Below, in pieces: positions 11,801 to 23,893 of a stretch of 64,000 bases of DNA. The notes beneath the pieces were generated by a model. The model was not told the DNA's origin. It ran no database searches and saw nothing but the letters and a program-made list of their open reading frames with translations. Every line of letters begins with the position of its first letter. The first letter of the stretch is position 1. Source of the stretch: Sophora flavescens (lineage: Eukaryota; Streptophyta; Magnoliopsida; Fabales; Fabaceae); contig CM061064.1 in assembly GCA_030762895.1 (NCBI GenBank), positions 239,845,086 through 239,909,085 on the forward strand. Direction: 5' to 3'. Position numbers and translations under genes: made by a program.

Positions 11801-13247
11801 GTTTGGCTCGGGACGTTAAACAAGCGCTACTTGGGAGGCAACCCAAGCTAGATATCCTTTGTTTTTGTTTTCTTTCCCCTTTTCCATTTGTTTTTGAATT
11901 TCTCTCTTGAATAACTTGAGAAGATCAAGAGTTTGTGTGTGAGTGTTGTGTCGGCAAGCTTGGTGGATTTTAATTAAATTTAGCATAGATTGACTGCATG
12001 AATTATGTTGACCATTGATGATTTCCCCCTAGGTTCTGAAAATCGAAAATTTGATCCCCATGTGAAAAATTGAAAATTGAACCTTGAGAAATTTTATTGT
12101 GATTGCTTGATTTATGACAAGTTTGGGGTGAAGGGGTGCACACACTAGGAATTGTATCTCGGTCAAACAATTTGGAAAAATGTCCAGGCGAGAAATTTGA
12201 GCCTCCAACATTGTGTTAATTGTGTGAATCACTTTTAAGTTGCACCTTCTCGGATTTGCTTGAATATGTGCATGGTTTGCATATTTATATGTTGCATCAA
12301 ATGATCTAGGCAATTTTTCTTTGAAATAACTACTTGGACATAAATTGAACCAACCTTGATGAATGATCCATAGTTAGCCACATTGAGCCTTGAAGCCTAT
12401 TGTTCTTGATGACCTTACATTACAAGCCATTAACTCAGAAAAACCATGGTTTTCCCCTATCCTAAGATTTAGGAGAGCATGGAATTTTAGCTTTGTGAGT
12501 GTTGTTGTGGAACTAAGTTTGGGGTGGCTACAAGTTCATGAATCATAGTTGAGAAAAAGAAAAGAAAAATTAAAGGTCGAAGGCTTGAGAAAAATAAATG
12601 TGATGAAAAATATTGAATATATGCCAAAAAGGGCAAAGTGAAAAAAGTATAAAAAGGAAGAGGTTTGTAGCCACCCAATGCAAGGAATAGAATAATAATA
12701 TGAGAGTAAATTCAATTGTTGCAATGCTAGTTTCATGCTCTCATTGATCCTAGGGACTAAGCCTCTATCCTTTGAATATATTACCTTGAGCCAGGCCTCA
12801 TTACAACCTTTGAAAGACCTTTTGATGATGCATACATATTTTTGTGGGAACTTTGTTTAGATGAAAATCAAATCCATGGAAAGTGGTCTTGAATTGTGAA
12901 ATAGAGTGAATGTTTCTAGCTTTGAAAAATTGAGTGAATGAGTGAAATATTAAATGCCCTTGTGAGGAAGGCAATTGTTTGAATCTGGTGATCTCCCTTT
13001 TGTGTGTCACTTGGATCCTCAACTCAGATTACTGATTGCATGAATGATGGAATTCTCAATTGTTTAAATTAAATCAATGTGGGGATTACATTGTTGCAGG
13101 GGGGGGAAAACATTGAAGAAAAATTGTTGTGTTAAATTGCATGAAATTTGTGCAAAAATTGATTGAATCCTTTAAGCTTGCCAAGCTTTGAGTCTTTTTG
13201 AGTTTTAGTTTGCTTGGGGACAAGCAAGGTTTAAGTTTGGGGTGTTT
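11801..13247 (+). other. Athila-1 3' non-coding region with repeated PPT-like motifs
   Basis: It starts with the Athila post-pol signature (GGGACGTTAAACAAGCGCTA, then GGGAGGCAACCC), normally found just after the integrase stop. AAGTTTGGGGTG occurs three times (12119-12130, 12515-12526, 13233-13244), and only the last abuts the LTR. Between them the sequence is AT-rich with no credible gene. Confidence 0.8.
13233..13247 (+). other. Athila-1 polypurine tract
   Basis: AAGTTTGGGGTGTTT sits immediately before the 3' LTR, following the conserved GACAAGCAAGG block. This is the standard Athila plus-strand primer region. Confidence 0.8.
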
Positions 13248-14609
13248 TGATAAGCCTCTGGCTCATCTAGTTTCTAGCTAGAAAAGGGGTAGATTTTGTG
13301 CCTAATTGGGCGAGTCAACCTCGCTAATCTCCCAAATTGGTCTTGTTTTGTTCCTAAGTTAGAATTTGATTCGTTTAATGCATTGTTAGTAGTTTTCAGT
13401 TTATTTTGAGTAGAATTACGCCTTTAGTTTCTTTTTATTGTTTCAGGTTAAAAGTGAAGCTCTTAGAGTCAAGGAAAATGAAGAAAACAGTGGAAAAGCA
13501 ATTCTGGAAGTTTTGCCTCGCGAAACAGGATCTCGCCTCGCGAGCCTGAAGACCAGCCTGAAAGCAGCAGTCACCCTTTCTGTCTCGCCTCGCGAGACTG
13601 AAGGCCTGACTGTGCCAGAGATGTCACCCTTTCTGTCTCGCCTCGCGAATCACCATCTCGCCACGCGAGTATTCAAACTCAAGATGGAGCCAAAACTGAA
13701 TTTCGCCTCGCGAGAGCTTGCTTGCCCCGCGAGCGGGCGAGACCCAGAACTTCTATTTATAGGCTGTTTTAGGGCAGATTTAAGGACCTTTTGTTCACCA
13801 CTTGTTTTAGATCGTTTTTCTGAGACGAATCCTTATTCTCTGGAGCTGCATCTCCCTATTTCTTTTCCTATTTTACAATTATGATGAACTCCAATTGTTT
13901 GTGCATTGTTACAAGCATGAGGAACTAATCCCCTTGTCTAAGGGATCAATGAAACCACCCATGATGGTCTAGCGTTCAATGCGATGTATGTTTCCCTCCT
14001 TTACCTCAATTCATGTTTTCCAATTCTGAATTTATTGCCTTGATCATAAGCATGCATGATTGACTAGTTAACGTGATGAGGCTTGATAGGCAATTCGCGT
14101 TTAGAACTTGAATTGGGATCACTGATTGAATATTGCACGAGAGTGAGTAGGAGATTAGTGCAACCTTATAGGGAACAAGATTTAATAGAGTTTGATGATT
14201 GGGTTATGAGACCTAGCAAGTAATTAACTCAATCGTTGAATACGTCCTATTGAGCACGATAGTGTCATTAGGAGAATTTGGGGGTCCTGGTTGACATTGC
14301 AATTGAACTTAGGGAAGGGATCATCATCACTTGGGAACTATGCATGACTGGGTAGGTGGATTTGTGACCTTAGATGTTTAATCCAGTTTTTTTATCTTAT
14401 CGCTACCTACCTTATCTTTAATTGATTTGTTGATTTAAATTGCTATCCTATTTTATCTTTCTTCTCAACCACTTGCTTTTACTTAGTCAACGTATCGAAT
14501 TTCTTGCAAATTGGTAGAATTGGTAGCCCAATCCCCGTGTCTGACCTCGGTAATTACTTATCGTGTTTATTACTTATGATGACCCGGTACACTTGCCGGT
14601 GACTCAACA
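13248..14609 (+). repeat. Athila-1 3' LTR
   Basis: 1362 bp, matching the 5' LTR across its length. The largest differences are gains and losses of CTCGCGAG units around 13510-13610. The TATA-like box is at 13754-13762. It is followed by the second GTTGC and the resumed Tat-A reverse transcriptase. Confidence 0.94.
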
Positions 14610-15668
14610 GTTGCTAACATCGTTCCTGTTCCTAAGAAAGATGGAAAGGTTCGAATGTGTGTTGACTATCGAGATATGAACAGAGCTAGCCCAAAAGATG
14701 ACTTTCCTCTGCCTCACATTGATGTTCTTGTAGCTAATACTGCTCAACATGCATTATTCTCTTTCATGGATGGATTCTCGGGATATAATCAGATCAAGAT
14801 GGCACCTGAAGATATGGAGAAAACTACATTTGTCACTTTATGGGGAACCATTTGCTACAAGGTTATGCCCTTTGGCTTGAAAAACGCCGGGGCAACATAT
14901 CAGCGGGCTATGGTGGCTTTATTCCATGACATGATGCATAAGGAGATAGAAGTTTATGTAGATGACATGATCGCCAAGTCCAGATCCGAAGACGACCATG
15001 TTGATAATCTGCAGAAACTTTTTGAGCGGTTAAGAAAGTTTAAGCTCCGGTTGAATCGAGCCAAATGCACTTTTGGAGTGAAATCAGGAAAGCTTCTGGG
15101 GTTCATTGTTAGTCAAAAAGGAATAGAGGTTGATCCTGAAAAGGTTCGAGCAATCATCGACATGCCATCACCTCAAACAGAGAAAGAAGTTCGTGGGTTT
15201 TTAGGAAGATTGAACTACATTGCCAGGTTCATTTCCCAATTAACAGCGACATGTGAATCAATCTTTAAACTGCTGCACAACAATCAGGCAGTAACATGGA
15301 ATGTAGATTGTCAAAAATCTTTTGAGAAGATCAAACAGTACCTACAAGAGCCTCCAGTCTTGGTTCCCCCAGTGCCAGGAAGACCTCTCATCATGTATTT
15401 GACTGTACTAGATGAATCTATGGGTTGTGTACTAGGGCAGCACGATGAGTTAGGGAGGACGGAACATGCCATCTATTATCTAAGTAAGAAATTCATCAGT
15501 TGTGAAGCCAACTACTCACTGCTAGAACGCATTTGTTGTGACTTGGCTTGGACGGCTCGCCGTTTGAGGCATTACATGTTGTGTTACACTACCTGGTTGG
15601 TGTCCAAAATGGATCCGATCAAGTATATCTTTGATAAGCCTGCTTTGACTGGAAGAATCGCTCGCTAG
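14610..15668 (+). pseudogene. pol: Tat-A pol, part 2: reverse transcriptase and canonical RNase H region
   Basis: This continues part 1 in frame after the Athila-1 insertion. RT motifs are intact: MCVDYRDMNRASPKDDFPLP, FMDGFSGYNQIKMAPED, GLKNAGATYQRAM and the catalytic YVDDM at 14955-14969. The RT thumb (RGFLGRLNYIARFISQL) and the RNase H/connection region (HAIYYLSKKFISCEANYSLLE) follow. The frame ends at TAG 15666-15668, where the family has Trp after GRIAR, so a TGG-to-TAG change is likely. About 60 bp downstream the frame shifts, and a segment found in related elements is missing before part 3. Confidence 0.88.
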
Positions 15669-15738
15669 CAAGTCCTGCTATCAGAATATGACATTTTCTA
15701 TGTCACCCAAAAAGCAATAAAAGGAAGATTATGGATCG

Positions 15739-17484
15739 ATGCAATGTGATTTTCCAGATGAAGATATAATGGCTTTGTTTGATCGCGAGCAATCACCAGA
15801 AAAAGAAAAGTGGACCTTGTTATTTGACAGAGCTTCTAATGCATTGGGACACGGAATCGGGGCAATCTTAATCTCCCCAGAAAATGATTATTTCCCTGTC
15901 ACTGCGAGGCTCTGCTTCGATTGTACAAACAATATAACCAAATACGAATCTTGTGCACTAGGGATTTTGGCAGCAATAGAGGCAAAAGCAAGGATACTGG
16001 AAGTATATGGGGACTCTGCATTAGTCATCCACCAGCTAAGAGGGGAATGGGAAACCCGAGATGCCAAGTTAATACTGTACCACGATTACATCAAAGGTTT
16101 GATTGAGCAGATTGATGAAGTCACATTTCATCATATTCCCCGAGAAGATAACCAATTAGCTGACGCGCTGTCTACTTTGTCCTCAATGTTCAAAGTAAGT
16201 GACGAGAGGAACCTACCACTCATCAAAATGGAAAGTCGTGATCATCCTGCGTATTGTCAAGTGATAGAGGAAGAGTCGGATCAAAAACTGTGGTACCATG
16301 ACATCAAATGCTTCATCCAAAGAATGGAATATCCTCCGGGCGCTTCAGAAAATGACAAAAGAACTCTAAGAAGACTTGCAATGGGTTTCTATTTAGATGG
16401 AGATATTCTCTACAAAAGAAATCATGACATGGTGTTGTTGATGTGCGTTGACGCAAAAGAAACTAAACGGATAAATGAGGAGGTACATGAAGGATCTTTT
16501 GGAACACACGCGAGCGGTCATGCAATGGCCAGGAAAATCTTGAGGACTGGTCAATATTGGTTGACAATGGAGGCTGATTGCTTTAATTATGCGAAGAAGT
16601 GCCATAAGTGTCAAATATATGCTAATAAGGTTCATCCGCCGTCAGCTCCCTTGAATGTCATGACGACACCCTGGCCATTCTCAATGTGGAGAATGGATCT
16701 AATCGGGCCCATCGAACCAAAAGCCTTAAATGGACATCGCTTCATTCTTGTTGCCATCGATTATTTCACCAAGTGGGTTGAGGCTGCATCATATTCCAAT
16801 GTGACCATAAATGTCGTGATCAAATTTGTCAAAAGAGAGTTAATTTGTCGTTATGGGTTGCCGAGTGAGATTATCACTGATAATACGACCAATTTTAAAA
16901 ATAAGATGATGAAGGAGATGTGCAAAAATTTCAAGATAAATCATCATAATTCCTCTCCGTGCCGCCCAAAGATGAACGGGGCAGTTGAGGCCGCTAATAA
17001 AAATATCAAGAAGATTGTCCAAAAGATGGTGGTGACGTATAAGGATTGGCACGAGATGTTACCTTTTGCTTTACACGGCTATCGTACCTCTATTCGCACC
17101 TCGACAGGGGCAACGCCATATTCTTTAGTTTATGGGATGGAGGCAGTGCTCCCGATTGAAGTAGAGATCCCCTCATTAAGAGTACTGAGAGAAGCAGAAT
17201 TAGAAGAAGCTGAGTGGGTCCAGGATCGACTAGACCAATTGAACCTCATTGAAGAGAAGAGATTAGGGGCATTGTGTCACGGTCAATTATACCAGAGAAG
17301 GTTGATGAGAGCTTATGAGAAGAAGGTACGCCCGCGACAGTTTCGGGAGGGTGACCTGGTGCATAAAAAGATTCTACCAATCCAAAAGGATCATCGAGGG
17401 AAATGGACCCCGAACTACGATGGACCTTACATAGTGAAAAAGGCATTCTCGGGAGAAATAAAAAAAAAAAGCTCGCTAGACTGA
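15739..17484 (+). pseudogene. pol: Tat-A pol, part 3: archaeal-type RNase H and integrase
   Basis: The frame first encodes the second RNase H of the Tat clade. Asp of LLFDRAS (usually FDGAS), Glu of KYESC, Asp of VYGDSALVIHQL and Asp of NQLADALSTL keep the catalytic set. Integrase follows, with an HHCC finger (HASGHAMARKIL, then KKCHKCQ) and the DDE core: Asp in RMDLIGP, Asp in IITDN, Glu in NGAVEAANKN. A C-terminal WTPNYDGPYIVKK block follows. The end looks truncated: after FSGE the frame passes into an A-rich run and stops, omitting the usual last 25 or so residues. It is in a different frame from part 2. Confidence 0.86.
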
Positions 17485-18374
17485 AAATATGAAAATACAG
17501 TCTAGGCAAAAGTTAGAGCAACCCGCTAGGCTGAAAACCTAAAGAGGCGGTCTAGGCAAAAGTTAGGGTTCAAAAAAATAAAATAAAAAATAACAATGGG
17601 AGTGTCGTCAAGCCGATGAACTGGGGCAGTCAGTAGGCTGGATGTATGAAAACTGGGGCAAACAACATCTCTGAAGCCAATTAATGAGCAATTAAGATTG
17701 TATGAGGGATGCTAACATTAGTCAATGAGAGAGACATCACCTGAGGAGATGTGATTCTACTCCGCAATGTTTTGTAATTTATGCTTTTTATACCTTTTTC
17801 AATCCAAGTATGATGACATTGACTTCCTTTATTTTATTTCGCTACCTTGGTCCTTTTCTCTTAACTTTTGTCATTCGTATGTGTGCATTTATCCTGACAA
17901 GTATATACTGAAATGTGAAACAAGTATTGGTGTTTTTTAAGTAGTTAGAATTCCTTGGAAAGCCTCAAAAGGCCATGGGGGGCACGATGATTCCCCTATA
18001 AAGGGCACTGAAGAAAGGAAGGAATATTGAGAATCAACCATCGAGAGAATTATCATTAAGAACATCTATCATCAGAAGATAAAAGTGCAAGATATCTCTC
18101 CCAGAGAATATGGGCCTTGTTTTATTTCATCCTCAAGACTGACTGTGATCGATGCTTTTAAGGGGTCAAGGATCGACTAATGAAAAGGAAACAACAAAGA
18201 AGAAATAATTTATCATCAATCTTTTGCATCGTGCCCAAAGTTAATGAGGGTTCTCATCATCATCATTCATTCTGTGATTTGAAAGTTATTTATTTGAGTT
18301 TTCGCATTGTCATTCCATCAGTGAGCAAAATCGACATTCATATATTGCATTTGTCTATATGGCCTCACAAGCTT
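17485..18374 (+). other. Tat-A 3' non-coding region, proximal part
   Basis: It begins with a direct repeat of about 45 bp (motif CTAGGCAAAAGTTAG near 17502 and 17555) of the kind that follows integrase in Tat elements. The rest is AT-rich and non-coding. A 102-codon frame from 18180 overlaps the tandem array and shows no protein features. Confidence 0.6.
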
Positions 18375-18960
18375 TTATCTATCCGTTTGAGCCTCAGACG
18401 GGCAATCCACCCCGTAAGCTCTTTTATCTTTTTGTTCGAGCTTCTCACGGGCAATCAACCCTGTAAGCTCTTTTATCTTTCTGTTTGAGCTTCTCACGGG
18501 CAATCAACCCCATAAGCTTATTTACCTTTCTGTTCGAGCTTCTGACGGGTAATCCACACCATAAGCTCTTTTATCTTTCTGTTCGAGCATCAGACGGGCA
18601 ATCCACCCCGTAAGCTCTATTATCTTTTTGTTCGAGCTTCTGACGGGTAATCCACCCCTGACGGGTAATCCACCCCGTAAGCTCTTTTATCTTTTTGTTT
18701 GAGCTTCAGACGGGAAATCCACCCCGTCAGCTCTTTTATCTTTTTGTTCGAGCTTCTGACGGGTAATCCACCCCGTAAGCTCTTTTTATCTTTTTGTTCA
18801 AGCTTTTGACGGGCAATCCACCCCGTAAGATCTTTTGTCTTTCTGTTCAAGCCTCTGACAAGCAATCCTCCCTGTAAGTTCTTTATCCTCGTTTTAAGCT
18901 CAGTAGGTAATCCACCCTGCAAGCTTTCTATGTGTAAATCTCAGTGGGCAATCGAACCCG
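18375..18960 (+). repeat. Tandem array of a unit of about 49 bp in the Tat-A 3' region
   Basis: About 12 imperfect units share the core GACGGGTAATCCACCCCGTA followed by AGCTCTTTTATCTTT. Each unit contains a short inverted repeat (ACGGG with CCCGT). The last units are more diverged. One unit near 18641-18675 has a partial internal duplication. Open frames crossing the array, for example 18620-18922 on the minus strand, are artefacts of the repetition. Confidence 0.9.
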
Positions 18961-19100
18961 TTGGTTGTTTGTAGAAAGTAGCTTTGTAGTCGCAGGTCCT
19001 TTGTTTGTCAGTGTACTCTAGACAAAGTCAAAATTCACGTCTTTACTCATTTCTTATAACGATAATATGCTAACTTTGGTTACACCTATTATCTAATAAG

Positions 19101-19121
19101 AAAGAAGTAAAGAGGGGCATC
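19101..19121 (+). other. Tat-A polypurine tract
   Basis: A purine-rich run (AAAGAAGTAAAGAGGGGCATC) immediately precedes the TGTGAATACCC start of the 3' LTR. Confidence 0.8.
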
Positions 19122-21483
19122 TGTGAATACCCGATTTTGTCCGGATGCTATGATCTACTTTATTTTATTTGATTAAAATTTAAACAACCACAAAAATGAT
19201 AAAAGACCAAAAATTGCAAAAATAAAAATCCATCTTCCTAGCCCATGTCCTCTATCCCAAAGCTCATTTAAAGAAAGAAAAACAAAAAATATATGAAGAA
19301 AAGAGATCTGATTTCTATCATTAAAAAAAACAAAACAAAACAAAAACAAAAAAAAAAATAGAACAAAACAAAACAAGAAAAGGAAAAAGAAGAAGGAGGT
19401 CAGACGTGTGAGGCCAAAGGGGTAAAACAAAAACTTTTAATTTGTTTCAGATACAAAGAGGAAAGTCAAGTTTTGTGAAAATTACAAAAAGGAGAGAGTT
19501 TGAGTTTAAAGCATGAAAGGAGAAATCAATTGCAACATATCATCTACTACCTCTATCTCTCATACAGGGTCAAATCTGAGCAAAATCAAAAGGACTAAAT
19601 ATCATGAAGGAAAATAGCAAGTACCAAGCAAGACACCACAGATACAAAATCAATGAAAGTGGAAATGAAAAAGACTCTCCAATGAACAATCTTGGGTTCT
19701 GCTCTTGGAGTTTTGCAAGCAAATGATTTTAAAAGGGGAGCCTTCAGACAAACAGGAAAAAAAGAAAAAAAAACCACTCTTCATCACATTGTATCCCATT
19801 CTCTACTTCACTCTCCATCTTCCATCTTCTTCTTCATAAAAAAAAATGAAGCTGAAAAAAACTCAGAAGCTCCCTCTCCCTTACATCATGAGCCACACAT
19901 CCTATCTTCAACTATAAACCCATTTTAACCATCATCTTCATCCATATTTCAAACATTCCCTCATCATCTTCAACACCTCAGACACAGCCACCCTCCATAC
20001 CCAAACAATATTCATCACCAACAAAACAAATTAAAACAAAAACACATCTACCATAACCGTTCATCACCATCTTAAATAAAAAAAACAAAAAAATGGAAAC
20101 ATAAGACACAGACCAGATTCTGGTTTCAACTCCACCACACGTCCCTCTGTTAGATCACTTTGCATCCAGATCTGTCCGTTCTTGCTCCTCCCATTGCGGC
20201 TCTGCCATGAGACGCCGTAGTCACCGCACGAACTGGTAGCAACCACCCCTGTCACTCGCGCGCCCACCGTGCGGACCGCCGCTCCGTCTCAGATGCAGAT
20301 CCGCCCAAGCCTGGCGTCACCTTTTCCGCCTCGAGCTCCTCCCACGCTCGTCGTCGCCGCCGCCCATGCTCATCCCTCTGTCTGCGCGTGCTGAGTTAGG
20401 AACGAAGGTCTTTTTGTCGTTTTCTCCTTCAGTTTGCAATGTCTTGATATGTGTATAAAATGTTCTTTTTAATAGCTTTTTTTTATCATTTATTCTTTTG
20501 TTTTTTTTTATTTCACTCCTTTTTGCTTGTTCATGCAGATTCGAGATTTAATTAGTAATGGGGGTCCATGGGTTAGTTATTGGCCCAATTAAATGAGTTT
20601 CAACTAACTAAATGGGTTTTTCTGCTTGTGGTCTTGTAATACCTTTTTTTTTATCCATTTACTTATTTTTATAAACAAATAACTAGAATAGAATAATTAC
20701 TGAATTATTTTGGGATTGTTTTGTGATAGGTTTCTTACTCAATTCCTTAGATGCGAGATAGCTCTGTGGACGTATTTGCCATGTTCTACCTCGTTTAGGA
20801 GTTTTCGACATAAAAAATAATAAATAAATAAATAAACGAAAAATATATAAAAACTTTTTTTAAAATAAAAACAAAAAAGCTTTTTTTTCATAAAATTAAA
20901 ATCAACCGACCAATCAAATATTTTTCTAAAAAGAACTACGTGGCTTTGAGTTCTCCATCGCACCCGGGAATATCCCCTTTTTTCGTGTCTCTTTTTATGT
21001 TAAAATAATTATTTAGAATCAATAAAACTTGTCTATTTTTTAGGGATGCTCTATGGACACGGTGCCATGTTCAGTCCCTTAGATCTGAGGTTGCCCTGTG
21101 GACTCATGTGTCATGTTCAACCTCATCTAGGTTCTATAAACAATAAATTTCAAAATATAAAAATTAATAAAAAAAATTTAAATATTGAAAATTAAGAATA
21201 ATTCTTTCTTGTAAATAATTTTTAGGGTAAAATAAATATTTAAAAGGTTATTAAAATATTTTTGCACAATTAACTTGACGTACCGTTTTTTAAACGGGCG
21301 ATGTGGGGTGCTAATACCTTCCCTACTCGCAACCGGCTCCCGGACTCATCTCTCTCTTTTTTTAGACCAGATTTCCTTAAAATAAATGGTTTTTCCAATG
21401 TTTTTTCCCAAATAAAAATATTGGTGGCGACTCCCCTGTTTTTATTTCTCTTTTCGAGGCTCCCAGACGGGACGGTCGCGACA
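19122..21483 (+). repeat. Tat-A 3' LTR
   Basis: 2362 bp, from TGTGAATACCC to GGTCGCGACA. The last 200 bp (GCTAATACCTTCCC, then GGTGGCGACTCC) are typical of Tat/Ogre LTR ends. The middle is very AT-rich, with A- and T-runs, and contains two related segments (near 20740-20810 and 21045-21130, each with 'ctctGTGGAC' type wording). No gene is supported. The matching 5' LTR lies off-window. Confidence 0.85.
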
Positions 21484-22301
21484 AGGGAAGACATATACCT
21501 CCTCGTTGGAGGGGAAGACAGATACCTCCTTCTGGGAAGGGGAAGACCCATTATAGATACCTCCTTCTGGGAAGGGGAAGGCAGTGGATGCCATCGCATT
21601 TTTCATGAGTTCATAAACTAAAACTGGGTAATCAAATAAAAGAGACTTGGATGATAAATTGAGATTATTTGGACACGAGAGATGTCCTTTGTATGATTTT
21701 ATTTATGTTATACGTACTTTAGTGATGGATTATATCTATTGATGAAGTTATGACTTGTGCATGAATTTTGTGAGATTGTATTGATTATCCTTAATTTATA
21801 TAAATTATTTTGAGATATATTATTTTGGAAATGGCAGATTACCATGGTTGTTTTCCGGTTACCGCGCCGGCTGAAAGCAACATCTTTTCGAAAACCTTTT
21901 AGAACTGCGTTTACTTACTGGGATTAAAAATCTCATTAGTGGTGTTGTCTTTCAGAGTTTGCAGGTGATGAGATGGATGATATAGTGTTTTGAGAGGGTC
22001 TTGAAGATATTAGTTATAGTTATTTATTTCTTCTTTTGGGTTTATCAGACGTCCGTGTTTTGAGACAAAAACAATTGTAAAAGAATCATGTGGATTTTAT
22101 TTTATTTTTTTGAGGCTTTATTTTATTTGGATATAATGTTTTATTTAGCACTAATACTTTATTCATTTATTTTGAATATACAAGATACTTTCATAAGTGA
22201 TTTTTGTGAAAAATTTTATGATTAGCTTATTTACTTTAAATATTTTTAAAGGTTTTACTAGAAAATTAATTTGGGGTACTAATGTAATGAAGGACGTTAC
22301 A
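21484..22301 (+). repeat. H LTR1, 3' part
   Basis: Starts within the 27-bp minisatellite (about 110 bp remain) and matches 45090-45901 closely. It ends at GGACGTTACA. Its left part was separated by the Tat-A insertion and lies off-window. Confidence 0.87.
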
Positions 22302-23538
22302 TTTTTGGTATCAGAGCCAGGTTGATTCTAAATCGGACTGTGGTAATGGTGCTTTTTCTAAAATCAAAACTTGGGCGCATATTTCTATTGTTAGAGTTAT
22401 AAATACTGCATGTTATTCTTTTAGATGTTGGGCCTGGCCAACCCAATATTTGATTGGTGGTGTACAGATTTATGGTGACTAACATTCAAGGGTATGAGTT
22501 TGGTTAATGAGAAAAAGTTTTTTTTAAAATTTGTTGTGTGATAAACTTTGGAGTTGGTTGGTGCTTGATTGCCTTTTTTTTTGTGTGTTGTTTACCTCCA
22601 CTTCCTGTTTAAATTGTTCTTTGGTGTATAAAACTTGTTCTATGTTGTTGATTTAGATTAATTATTGATTTTGATTGAACTTATCTGAGATTGTTTGTTG
22701 TGCTGAAAATATTATTTTGATGATCATAATTCATGTCTCTACAGTATATGTAAATCAATCATGGACTATTGTAATTTTCTATTAAGTAAATAAGTAATTC
22801 CATATGTATGTGAGATATTTTGTGCATTTGGTTTATAAAGAAGAAGAAGAAAAATACGTAGTAAATTCTCCTGTGTTTAGTCGTAACGTAGTTACTACAC
22901 TTTGTATTAAATACTTGGTTGAGGAGCATAAGGATACATATTCTTATTGTTGGTTAAAATAGAGGTGAATGATGTTTTGACAATAGTATCTCTAGAGCTA
23001 AGTGAACATAAGGGACAATTAGGTTAGTATAGGAATATGAACCGAATGTGTTTCTTGTTGCTTTAGACTATGAATGAGATGAGTTAAAATTGGTGATAAT
23101 TTATTTTAGAAACTGTTTAAGAGAGGCAAATTTTAGATCAAGAGTTGCAATATTCGGGTCAAGGGAATTAGTTATTATCTGTTGGTAGGGTAGTGTTGTT
23201 AAGAATATGACCGTTGTCCCTAAGGAGGGGAGTCTTAAGAGAACATTTTAAGAGAGAACATAATGGTAGGATCATCATTAAGCTAAGGGTAACAAAGATG
23301 CATCAGGTTCACAATTAACCTCTAAGCTTTTGGTGTTAAATCTTGTGACTAGTTACTTATGTGTTTGTTCTTGTGCATACTTGTTTAAGTCCATGTTACC
23401 TTAGAGATTGTGCTAGATAGATCCTAGTGTGGTTTGGGTATAGGTCATCAGTCGGGTATGTCACACATTAAAATTTTTTTTAATCTAGATTAGTTGTAAA
23501 CGAATTTCAAGGACGAAATTTCTTAAGGAGGGGAGAAA
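22302..23538 (+). other. H internal region 1, non-coding
   Basis: 1237 bp with no open frame of note and no gag or pol similarity. It ends with a conserved GAATTTCAAGGACGAAATTT block and the polypurine tract AAGGAGGGGAGAAA (23525-23538). Both are typical of Tekay/Del chromoviruses, the likely source of trans-acting proteins. Confidence 0.8.
22306..22320 (+). other. Primer-binding site of H, initiator tRNA-Met
   Basis: TGGTATCAGAGCCAG begins 4 nt after the LTR end. The first 13 nt are the standard plant initiator-Met primer site. An identical site starts at 45906. Confidence 0.85.
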
Positions 23539-23782
23539 TGTAATATCCCAAAAATTGGCTGCTAGATAATTTAATAGGAATTGATTTATTAAAATTATTA
23601 TATTTATAGTTTATTATTATATGATTACTTTGTCAAAAAAAAATAGTTATATGATTACAAATCAGTAATTCATTTATGTAGATATGGTTAAATAAAAAGA
23701 AATTATCTTTTGTTATCGCTAATATCCTTTATCATCAATATCCTTTATTTATTATAATTATGTATGTTAACGTTAGATTAAG

Positions 23783-23784
<2 letters not shown>

Positions 23785-23813
<29 letters not shown>

Positions 23814-23822
23814 CATACAGAC

Positions 23823-23886
<64 letters not shown>
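23785..23886. repeat. CATA/AT microsatellite
   Basis: About nine CATA units pass into about thirty AT units. It lies in H LTR2 and is likely polymorphic in length. Confidence 0.95.

Positions 23887-23893
<7 letters not shown>

Larger units (their letters stand above)
7487..14609 (+). mobile_element. Athila-type Ty3 retrotransposon (Athila-1) lacking RT, RNase H and integrase
   Basis: The two LTRs (7487-8850 and 13248-14609) begin TGATAAGCC and end ACTCAACA. A perfect 5-bp duplication GTTGC flanks the element (7482-7486 and 14610-14614). A tRNA-Asp primer site follows the 5' LTR and an Athila-style polypurine tract precedes the 3' LTR. The inside encodes only gag and protease, followed by the post-pol spacer, so pol has been deleted and the element is non-autonomous. 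It splits the Tat-A reverse transcriptase. The LTRs differ by scattered substitutions plus small indels within the palindrome cluster, roughly a few percent by eye. Confidence 0.95.
1..21483 (+). mobile_element. Tat/Ogre-type Ty3 retrotransposon Tat-A, 5' end off-window
   Basis: What is seen, in order: an extra coiled-coil ORF upstream of gag, gag-protease with a G-patch, reverse transcriptase, a second (archaeal-type) RNase H, integrase, a 3' region with tandem repeats, a polypurine tract and a 3' LTR. This order is the signature of the Tat/Ogre clade. The element is interrupted by solo LTR S0 (1240-2835) and by Athila-1 (7487-14609). It ends at 21483 with a CGCGACA terminus, inside a minisatellite that belongs to element H. 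The 5-bp duplication should be AGGGA (21484-21488), but its left copy lies outside the window. Coding parts carry many stops, so the element is defective. Confidence 0.88.

Noticed and set aside
11173..11823. 216-codon minus-strand frame rich in Ser
   Set aside because: Shadow of the Athila-1 protease frame; no independent evidence.
18375..18960. CRISPR-like spaced repeats
   Set aside because: Units are contiguous, diverged and lack unique spacers. The host is a plant and the array sits in a retrotransposon 3' region.
19173..19430. 85-codon Phe-rich minus-strand frame
   Set aside because: A product of A-rich runs in the Tat-A LTR; low-complexity sequence.
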